Shown: positions 54,013 to 64,000 of the stretch, in pieces
Layout of the letters: every line of letters starts with the position of its first letter
How positions within the stretch are numbered: position 1 is the first letter of the stretch
Assembly: GCA_017654935.2 (NCBI GenBank)
Contig: CM065710.1
Location: 30,117,956 to 30,181,955 of the forward strand
Direction of reading: 5' to 3'
DNA length: 64,000 nucleotides
Source: Phymorhynchus buccinoides
Taxonomy: Eukaryota > Mollusca > Gastropoda > Neogastropoda > Raphitomidae
The notes under the pieces: model-generated
Databases searched by the model: none
Told to the model about the DNA's origin: nothing
What the model saw: the letters and a program-made list of their open reading frames with translations, nothing else
Translations under genes and position numbers: made by a program

Positions 54013-54260
54013 TTAACCCTTTCACCGCCAAAGTCGCATTTTAGCACACAGTGAATTAACACCTATGTCACTAAAAGGCATCAAATTGGGGTCTATTATC
54101 CAAAGACCCTATTGTCTTAGTTTTGGGAAGTAAGGATAGACCTTATTTTATTATGTCACAGAAGAATTCCCTAAACTGCAGATGGATTTTGTTCTCTACC
54201 TGGGCAGGTAAATTTAATGGCAATTTTTGGCTGAAATATGGATGGCGGTGAAAGGGTTAA
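54013..54260. mobile_element. piggyBac-like MITE (248 bp), reverse orientation
   Basis: TTAA ends with ttaaccctttcaccgccaaa and atggcggtgaaagggttaa. Reverse-oriented relative to 6787-7033, as shown by ggcatcaaattggggtctat. Confidence 0.87.
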
Positions 54261-54399
54261 AACTAATATTTTCCTAGTCAGGGGTGAGATGAGGGGGGTC
54301 TTTAAAATTGGATACTGTACCTATGTGCTCTTTGAATGGAAGTGATCACATGCCATTGAAGTCCCCATGAAATGATAACCTCCTTATGTTTAAGTTTAG

Positions 54400-56060
<1,661 letters not shown>

Positions 56061-56255
56061 GTTATGTGTGCTTCTTAGTATCTCCTGCGTCTGTCTGTCT
56101 GTCTGCGTGCCAGTCAGTTTGTGTCTGACAGACACAATGAGTTTCCACGTCAACAGCGGAAAAGAGAATACAATCGTGAAGGGCTGGAATTTGTTTATAC
56201 TAATTATATTTATACTACTTTTTTACTAGTGATGTCAGTGAAAAAATCCCCCTGA

Positions 56256-56412
56256 AGACGGAGTGTGGCTGCCCATGTGGTGGGGTAATCAAAAACGGTC
56301 ACACACGACACGTACGTAATGTTCTCATCCCTAGCTGACGCATTTCGCACTGGCCACAGTGTTCAAGTGCTGTTGGGATGATCCCTGGAGTCTTTTAGCC
56401 AGGGTACATCAA
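56256..56412 (+). mobile_element. Dispersed family J, partial copy 3
   Basis: The copy contains cggagtgtggctgcccatgt, ggggtaatcaaaaacggtca and gatgatccctggagtctttt. Only the 3' half is present. Confidence 0.75.
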
Positions 56413-56542
56413 CAACAACATCATCAGTGAAGAAGCCTCTTCCAGGGTACATCCCCACTCGGAATAAAAGTATGGTTTTACATCCACTCGGCTTGAGCAA
56501 CGAGCGCATGAGAGACGAACCAACCAACCACCATTACTTTCA

Positions 56543-57038
56543 TTAACTCATTGAGTCATTCGCATCGCAACAATTTTGAATTATTCAAAAAAACGCACAA
56601 ATCACTCCAGCCACACACTGATACAGTTATAGAAGTTATACACGCAAACAAAACATGCATAAACAAAAGGAGAAATGAAAGAAGATTACATGGTTTTACT
56701 TCAGGCTTAGACATAGGGAAGTGGCAGAGAAGGTGAGATTAGCGTCCAATCGTTCAGAGACCCTTATGGACAGTAAGGGAAGTGGTAAATCAGACTTTTT
56801 TTTATATGGACTTTATAGAAAAACTCTACTCTCTACACCGATTGGTTTCCCCACAACAAACCACTACAAAAGCAAAGTCAGAGGCAAAATTGTGGTCTAA
56901 GGGAGCGAAGCGAGCTTAGAAGTGACCAAGGTATGGTGTGCACAGACTTACTTCCCTTGAAGCAAATGCATCAAATTGACAGCTATCAATCAATTCCGGA
57001 CATATATGGCCAGAACGACTTGAAACTGAGCGAGTCAA
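56543..57038. mobile_element. TTAA element family K, uninterrupted copy
   Basis: It begins ttaactcattgagtcattcg and ends acttgaaactgagcgagtca, matching 49996-51323 without that copy's two insertions. A short extra segment (56725-56780, gtgagattagcgtccaatcg) is specific to this copy. Confidence 0.82.
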
Positions 57039-57137
57039 ACATCCTAACCCCATGCAGAGTTGCCACCGTGGAGAACCCCTCAAGGGTCAACCAATCCCCA
57101 AGGCTGCAGCACCAAGAGTAAACTTAAAAGCATTTGG

Positions 57138-57325
57138 GCATGTACACAGTACATGCATGCAGATTTTCCGCGCAGAAATAATCAATAAGTAAAAATAGAA
57201 GGAAGGGAAAAAAATATACACGGACGTGTCTGTATTTCCCCTTTAAAATCTGTATATTTTTTCCCTTCTTTCTTTTACTTATTGATTATTTCTGCGCGGA
57301 AAATCCGGATGTACTGTGTATGTGC
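57138..57325. mobile_element. MITE family Q, compact copy with long arms
   Basis: Arms of about 80 bases: gtacacagtacatgcatgca, attttccgcgcagaaataat and caataagtaaaa pair with ttttacttattgattatttc, tgcgcggaaaatccggatgt and actgtgtatgtgc. It could form a long hairpin RNA. Confidence 0.88.
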
Positions 57326-58305
57326 GCTTACAAGTACATACATGTATAAATTGCATTATACTGTGGAACCGCCCTTATAAGACCTTCAAAAATCATCCAA
57401 AATGAGGTCTTTTAACACTTGTAACCCCGATTAAAATGATGACTCTACTCCCTGTAACCACCAAATTAATGTTGGTAAACTGGGCCCGAAAATATATTAA
57501 AAAATAATGAATGAAATTGAATTTTACGTCCTCTCGACCTGGGAAGGCACATATGGGACATTTGTTAGTTGTAAAAATACAATAAAAGACGATACAAAAC
57601 CAAAAAAGGACGTATACACGGACATGGACAGAACATAGAAATATGTGGGGAGAGGATTCTAAAAGCGCAAGATTTGATTTGATGAGGGAATCTTCCTGTT
57701 GTATTAAAATCCAAGGGCTACAATGTTAAAAATTTAAACTTTATAAAACCAATTATGGCCTTATTTATTTTAAAAGGAATATATTTACAAATATTTGATT
57801 TTTATTTACAGTATATATATATTTTAATTATATTTACAGAGGATGAGAGTTATGTACATATTTATTAAAAGAACCGAGGGAGAGAACTCCTATCTCGGCG
57901 ATGATTTTATGAAGTGGGGGCAAAATTGATGTAACTTTATAAAAAGGTTTATATTTAAAACCTTAAATGGGATCTTAAAAAAGGGGAGAAGGTGGGAAGA
58001 AGTGGGTCCCGGAGGGCCTCAACACACTGAGTTGGGACGGGCCAACCGAGGGAGGTATACGCGAGCCATCCTCGCGTTATTAAAAAATAACTACTTGATG
58101 GATTGACTTCAAATGTTCAGGGTTTGTGTATAAATGAAGAATGTTTAACTTGCAATGTTTTTTTGTTATGTGACATTTTTGATTTTTTGATATTGCAGTT
58201 TTAACTCCAAAATACATAACAAAGTGGGTGTACGGGGGCGGTTTTAGACGGCTTGGTAGGAGAAAGTAATGGATGTCATGGGCGGAATCAGGCTATAAGG
58301 GGCTT
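57326..58305. other. Intron sequence, mostly unassigned
   Basis: A family G left-end piece lies at 57358-57415 (gtggaaccgcccttataaga). A possible family C remnant is at 57510-57575 (gaattttacgtcctctcgac, cacatatgggacatttgtta). The rest is AT-rich without visible features. Confidence 0.5.
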
Positions 58306-60340
58306 AAAACGATATTTAATACTTACAAAGGGCAATGTCTCAGAGAAGTAGGTCTTATATGGGAGGTCTTATAATGGGAGGTCTTATAAGGGAGGTTTCA
58401 CTGCATAAGGGAGCCCTGGGTCTTATAACTATTGTGACGTAAGTGTCCCGCGCGACCCCTCTTTCTTTATCTACACCCCCCCCCCCCCTCTCCTTTTCAT
58501 TTCTCTGTCCGGCCGCCACGTTAATTGCCACCCACCATCTAAAGAATGCCGATTAAGGGATTGGTCCCTTTGAAGGTCGATTTGTCTCCCCGGTCGGCAT
58601 GTAACCCCTAACGAGGTTATCTCCCTTCACACCCCCCACCCCCCCTCTTATCTACCGTCTCATCACGAGATAGTGATATCAACAGTCGGCTCCCTTTGTA
58701 AGACACCTCGTCCTTTCCAATCATGAGAAAGTGACAACCACGGTCAATTCCCTTTGAAGACGGTTTTGCCTTTCCGAGCACGAGAAGGATTTGAATGTCG
58801 GCATGTGATAAGGATGTAATAGGCGCGTGATTGTTCTGTACATTTTGAACATCATCTTGTGACGTGTCGACTGCTATAAACCAATGACAGGCTTTCATTG
58901 TTTGAAAGTGAAGGCTATAATTGGCGTAGTGAGAAAAAGTTTTTCACACAAGACGCTGAAACTGACTAGAGCAACACCTCTCCCAGCCAGAATAGCCCAC
59001 CTAGTAAGTCTTATTGATGACTGGTGATTGAGACTGGTTGTTTGTTTGACCCTAGTTTTGATCTAGATCCTATGTTCAATGATGAATAAGGAGTAGATAG
59101 ATATGTTATTGAAAAGAAGTGGTAAACATTCTATTCTATTTATGTGCACTGATTATTTGTGTGTGTGTGTGTTTTTGACTTGAACACTTTTGGTACCAGA
59201 ACCGGAGTTTATGCCTACTAACCCTTTTGTCTATTTTTAGTAGGAAACCTATGGGCCGCAATCTTGCACTTTATGATACCATTCCTTTCCAGGTGTTGGA
59301 TGGAGAGTGATGTTGGATTGATCACCTTTTATGTTTTACTGATCTCAGTTTGTTAACTGAAATTCAGTTTATTTATTAACTAGTGCTATTGTACAAGGGA
59401 AGCCTTCTAGCCGGTTGGGATTCACTAATTCCCTGCCGACTGAAGCCCCTTGTCTCTAAGCCATAGAGATCTACATCCACCTTCTCCTGTGATTATCAGC
59501 AGGGCATCGTGGGCCGGACGATCATCCCGGACTCCACCAAGCACCAAGACGGGACCGTCGCCAAGACGACCCGCACCCAGAATCCGCGAGGAGACCACGC
59601 TTGAACCGTGCCATCCCGCGAAGCCGTAACCGGAACGACTGGGAGCTACTCTCACCTGATGAGCAAGCCCAGCCACCCCAGCACTCGCCGATCATTACGG
59701 AGGAACTTGCCAAGAGCTAAGTTTATAAAACCGCACCAATCACTGGAACTTTCCTACGGACACTGAAGATAATTAGTAACCCTTCCGGCATGGGGCGAAC
59801 CTTATAGAAAGACAAAAGTCTTGTGAATCCTTTCGGATCTCATTGTTTTTTTATCCATATTTTGTTTTGGCGCCATTGAGCTGCTTTATTATTATTGTTG
59901 CATAATCTTATGCAGATTTTGGGAGTAAATAAAATACAAGTGTCAAATAATCCTGAACCCTTTGGTCAGACTGATGAGAGTGGGAGTCTTGTAATTTCAT
60001 GTAAAACCCTACTTCTCTCTGTCTGCCATTTAGAGCAATTCAACCACTTGTATTTCTTACAACCATACGAGCCAGAACCTGGGCACAAATATAAATTTAT
60101 TAGATGAAAAGGGGCCGGGAAAGTTGCTCATCTCCCATACCCTAGAGAAGTGGGCTAAAGGCAAATTTTCTAAAGTCTTCCCTAGGGACTTAGCCTTTTA
60201 ACCCATTACCTCGTCACAACTATAAGAGGTAATTTTAATACTTACAAAGAAGGGCAATGTCTCAGAGAAGTAGGTAATATGTGGGAGGGAGTCTTATGAT
60301 GGGAGGTCTTATATAAGTTATAAGGGAGGTTCCACTGTAT
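58306..60340. mobile_element. MITE family G copy interrupted by a solo LTR
   Basis: Left part 58306-58432 (aatacttacaaagggcaatg, cttataagggaggtttcact) and right part 60219-60340 (ggtaattttaatacttacaa, cttataagttataagggagg, ttccactgta) are family G sequence. The LTR sits between them. Confidence 0.75.
58433..60218 (+). mobile_element. Solo LTR (1786 bp) with TG...CA ends and 5-bp target duplication
   Basis: It starts TGTGACG, ends CGTCACA (a perfect 7-base inverted terminus) and is flanked by ACTAT on both sides (58428-58432, 60219-60223). A TATAAAA at 59724 and an AATAAA at 59928 lie in the right order for a plus-oriented LTR promoter and polyadenylation site. No gag, protease or RT is present and there is no second LTR. 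A recombined solo LTR is the simplest reading; superfamily unknown. Confidence 0.82.
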
Positions 60341-60418
60341 TAAAATTGATGCACTTTGCTAGCCACAACCCTGTGGCTAAAGTCACCATGACCAGACTGA
60401 GACGACACTTTAATTACT

Positions 60419-60463
60419 GCACGTTGACTTGTGTGTGTGTTTGTGTGTGTGTGTGTATGTATA

Positions 60464-60549
<86 letters not shown>

Positions 60550-60780
60550 TGTCTGTGTGTGTGCATACACTGATACAGTGTGTATTGTGCTGTGCATTTC
60601 ACAGCTCTGTGTGTGTGTGTGTACGAGCGTGCGCACACACTCGTGTGTGTGTCTGTGTAGTGTGTGTTTGTGTGCACGCATGCGGCATGGATGCATGTAT
60701 GTGCACTGTATGTCTGTTGTAGTGTATGCTGTCTTGCATACATGCATTGTATGCGTGTGCATGCGTGTGTGTGCGTGATT
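60419..60780. repeat. (GT)n and (CT)n microsatellites
   Basis: (GT)n at 60430-60460, a (CT)n run of about 80 bases at 60467-60544, then GT/GC-rich DNA to 60778. No gene. Confidence 0.93.
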
Positions 60781-60857
60781 CTTTTTCCATGTGATCATGA
60801 CAAGGAGTAATTAATATAAGTAGGCTATTCATGGCTTTCACAAGTTCATCTTTGCCA

Positions 60858-62563
60858 TATATGACTCTGTGCCAAAAGATGAGCACGGAGAGGGTCAGGT
60901 ACTTACATTCTCAATAAATTGTCACATAACCTTCTGACTGTTGTGCTTATGTTATAAACATATAGACAAATGTCTGAAAAGACACTAGAGACAATATCAG
61001 CTTTATAAGATCAGTAGTTATTTAGTTATGTGACAATGAATGTCAAATCAGCCCCAAAATCTGGTTTTCAAAAGTGGACATTGCAAATAGTCATGATTTC
61101 AACAAGTGCTAGAACACACAAACTCCAGTAAAATTACTTGAAATTTGGACAGGTTATGCAAAAGTACCTCATTAGTAAACGCTAAAGATTGTAACATTCA
61201 AAAATTAAAGTTCTGTTAGTTATTAGACTTAAACCAATGTTGATGACAAACATCATTTTTGATGTAATCATTTAACCAAAATCAAACTTCCCAACAATTT
61301 TCACTTATATAAATCCAAAATACATGAAAATGTCATGCTTTGTTGGAGCAGATATTACTTTATCATAGGAGTATAAAATGTTCTTACAAAATATATTATT
61401 TTAAATAATATTGCACTTTCTCTTAAAGGTTCTGACTTAGATGTAACACTTGACATCCGTCATACCTAAGTTATAATGCTCAATAAAATCCCCAAGATAT
61501 ATATTTTTAACTTGCTCTCTTTTATTTTACAATTAAACTGTCATATAAAGTTGACCCCTACCCTTATTTAACACCAGCATGTTCATTTCTTTCTTCTGCA
61601 CTAATCCAAATGTTCAATGTAATCATTTTACTGGACTTGATGTTCGTCATCAAGAACATGTTAATTATCAAATTTAGCTGGTTTTATTGGTCTAACCATC
61701 TAATAAACAAATGAACACCACTTCAGTGGGTTTAGTAATTAATTTAGAGCACTTTGCAGCCTTCATAGAAAGATAAATGAAAAAATAGTGCTTAATGAAA
61801 ATTATTAATGTAACTATGATGTTCGTCATACATGTCCTATGGTGTAAATAGTGAATTATGATAAATAATTCAATAGTTTTTTGAAAAAAACTTTATTCAT
61901 GCAAATTATTATTTTCTTTAAAGCGTTCTGCTTACTGTAGTTGACAAAAATACAGTTATTCATAGACATTTTGGCCAGAAAATTGGAAAATAAATGATTT
62001 AGGTAACTTTGATGTTTGTCATACATTTTTCACACATTGTGTAATAAAACAAAAACAATGGCATGAATCAATTAACAGTTTGGTAGAAAATATTCAGTTA
62101 ACTTGTAATTTGTTTTTTTATGGCATCTTAAGTACTTAAAGACAGAATTAGTGTATTTGATACAACTTTCAAATGTAAAGTGATGACGAAGGTCATTTGT
62201 TACCGCAACAGACCCATAATAATCATCATACTAACAGCAAATTTCAACAGGAAATGTCACAGACTAATAGCAAACAATGAAAACAACTTAACACAACATG
62301 ATTTGCTGGAGCTATGAGAAAATACTGTGACATAACACCATGGTTGTGATGTAATCATTGATGTTTGTCATCAGGTGGGGGACACCACATTATCACTATT
62401 TTCTCAGAAATCGGTTGAAAAATTGTCCTGCCACTTTGCACATGTTTTGCCTCATTTATATCCTTTCTAAATATGCATGTATTTAAATGGTATTAATAGT
62501 TTCATTTTTTACCCTCTATCTATGTCCACTTTTCATGCCCACCTTTTGGCACAGAGTCATATA
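60858..62563. mobile_element. 1.7-kb inverted-end element with a motif every 172-207 bp
   Basis: Left end tatatgactctgtgccaaaa and right end ttttggcacagagtcatata are perfect inverted repeats. The AT-rich interior carries gatgttcgtcat or close variants at about 61243, 61451, 61639, 61818, 62011, 62183 and 62360, most preceded by a gtaatcat-like or gtaact word. No open frame of note. It occupies the first intron of gene 2. Confidence 0.8.
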
Positions 62564-62989
62564 GTGTTGCAGTTTATCTCCAGGATCTGCTCAGAGCAGT
62601 GAATGATGGTTGGTTGATGGTTTGTCCCATATGTGCTGCTTTGCAGCCGAGTGGACTTTCATTCAACTTTGCCATGAATCGTTTTAATACATCACCAATT
62701 TTATCACTTAATATCAGACAAGTACTGAGGTAGCCACCTATTAAAATAATTAATAATCCACCATACTTCCTCACGCAAAATTCCTAGCCCATTTTGCAAT
62801 TTTACTGACTGCCACGACAGTGGACTCGAGACGGTCAGCCAGTCAGTCACACTGTCACTGACACCGCTGTACCGAATACTGATGATGACGGCATTTTTAT
62901 TTTCAACCTCGCCAGACACACAGACAGTCACTTCTGAAGTGAATTCGGCAGGTCGGCAAAACCTCAACAATATTTGAAATTCTACTCAC

Positions 62990-63016
62990 CCAACACACAC
63001 GGTATAAATACTTCAT
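62990..63016 (-). CDS. Fucosyltransferase-like glycosyltransferase, first coding exon (9 codons)
   Basis: The minus strand reads ATG then codons for MKYLYRVCW and a strong donor G/gtgagt at 62989. Length 27 keeps phase 0, matching the next coding exon 11 kb away (51938). The joined start MKYLYRVCWVRPYYALVALL gives a short basic cytoplasmic tail followed at once by the membrane span, exactly the type II anchor expected. An in-frame TGA lies 45 bases upstream (63061-63059), so the ATG is the first in this frame. The exon is predicted from splice signals alone, because it is too short for a codon-based test. Confidence 0.72.
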
Positions 63017-63300
63017 GATGGAGGACGAGTCTTTTTTGCTGTCAGTCCATTTTTTTCTTCATCTTTGCTTTTTCTCTAGACTACAACAGGGACAGCTCAA
63101 GCCGAGCCAATGCTAACTTGTCTGGGAGTGTAAAACCTATGGCTACTTACTGTCGAGACAGCACAGTCAGTCAGCCAACTCAACATTGCGTTGTCTCCCT
63201 TCTTTCTATTTTTAATTCACGCGCTACTCCCAGCCAGCCGCCAGCCAGACCGTGGCTGATCTTTGACCCCTGACCTCGTGTGACCTGTCCCCGTTTTTCC
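63017..63300 (-). promoter_or_regulatory. Probable 5' UTR/promoter region of gene 2
   Basis: The region just upstream of the 9-codon exon has no repeats and moderate GC. I cannot identify a TATA box in the correct place on the minus strand or a start site. The call rests only on position. Confidence 0.3.
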
Positions 63301-63474
63301 GTTCTAGTTATTACTGTATTGCATGTGTGATAATGTCGTAGAGTGCGGATCATCACGGATTCTATATTTAGTGTGTAGTGTCCATGGGATCATGTATCGG
63401 TTTTTTGGAGAATCAAAAGCGAAAGTAGGAGAAAGATTCTTCCTATTATATTACATTATAATGGTGTTATATTT

Positions 63475-63840
63475 GATGTGTGTGTGTGTGTGTGTCAGTG
63501 TGTGTGTGTGTGTGTCGTGTGTGTGTATGTGTGTCTTGAAGCACTTGAACACTATGGTACAAATGCACCATGCATGATGAGAACATTACGTGTGGGGCCT
63601 TTTTTTTTTATCGCGCTTAGTGCGTGTACTTGCGTGCGTGTGTGTGCATGTGCGTGTGTGCGTGCGGTGAGCGTATGTGTTAGTATATGTGTGTGTTCGC
63701 GTGTGTGTGGTATACACAGTGTGTGCGTGCGTGTGCGCATGTGTCACTGTGTGTGTGTGCGTGTGCGCGCGTGCCGCGTGTGCCTGTGCATACGTGTGTG
63801 TGCGTGTGCGTGCGTGCCTTTGTGTGTGCATTTCTATGCA
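63475..63840. repeat. (GT)n-rich tracts with a family J scrap
   Basis: GT/GC repeats at 63478-63530 and 63620-63840 flank a family J fragment (agcacttgaacactatggta, gatgagaacattacgtgtg). No gene. Confidence 0.85.
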
Positions 63841-63959
63841 TCTCCACTACTGATAATTAATAAAAACATCGACCTAGCACAACCCGTCTAGAATAGCAAC
63901 TGCCCCTCTTCTGCTATCTGATCTGGCAGTGATAGTCGGAAACGACAGATTGGCATATT

Positions 63960-64000
63960 CTTCTATCTTCTTCTTCTGCCGTTCCCAGGCCATATGGCCA
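63960..64000 (-). mobile_element. SINE-A copy cut by the window end
   Basis: The TTC-rich tail and gttcccaggccatatggcca open a minus-oriented A copy that continues past the window. Confidence 0.85.

Noticed and set aside
59425..59713. Possible small genes in the GC-rich part of the LTR
   Set aside because: Short overlapping minus-strand frames without recognisable domains, inside a TG...CA element with a plus-strand promoter/polyadenylation layout.

Overview
The window looks like genomic DNA from a mollusc, most likely a marine gastropod. That reading is an inference from three things: two spliced metazoan genes with GC-rich exons in AT-rich introns, an extreme load of (CT)n, (CA)n and (GAT)n microsatellites, and several short interspersed families whose tails carry the gatgagatgataaaccgagg-like and gacgttaaac-like modules common in molluscan SINEs. 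Nothing bacterial or viral is present.

Gene 1 (+ strand, 228-15512) is the C-terminal part of the orthologue of MCC, the colorectal mutant cancer protein. Eight coding exons (228-503, 1345-1525, 2450-2645, 6291-6558, 7142-7300, 8286-8509, 10307-10409, 15435-15512) join in consistent phases to 1485 nt, or 494 codons plus stop. They end in the PDZ-binding tail NETSL. The N-terminal part lies upstream of the window. Gene 2 (- strand, 63016-43502) is a complete four-exon gene (63016-62990, 51938-51519, 49410-48751, 44191-43502) for a 598-residue type II membrane glycosyltransferase of the fucosyltransferase superfamily. It has a 9-residue first exon, a signal anchor, a low-complexity stem and a lumenal catalytic domain. 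The two genes converge on about 28 kb of non-coding sequence.

The rest is mobile and tandem DNA: CR1/L2-like LINE fragments whose 3' UTRs carry microsatellites; a SINE-like family with one body and two alternative 3' modules (called A and B here); a SINE whose head matches the 5' end of U2 snRNA; tRNA-headed SINEs; piggyBac-like and other TTAA elements; several TA-flanked CAGTG/CAGAC elements; a 208-bp MITE with 6-bp target duplications; a 1.8-kb solo LTR; a foldback with telomeric hexamers; and a 398-bp element packed with perfect palindromes. Many are nested, so relative ages can be read.

The most unusual pattern is that coding exons of both genes have partial, splice-site-containing copies beside them in introns or 3' flank. 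In MCC these copies merge into minisatellites, and one (9137-9208) is an intact, in-frame, symmetric candidate cassette exon. Apart from its carriage of splice-like motifs, most of the window has no visible function beyond the two genes.
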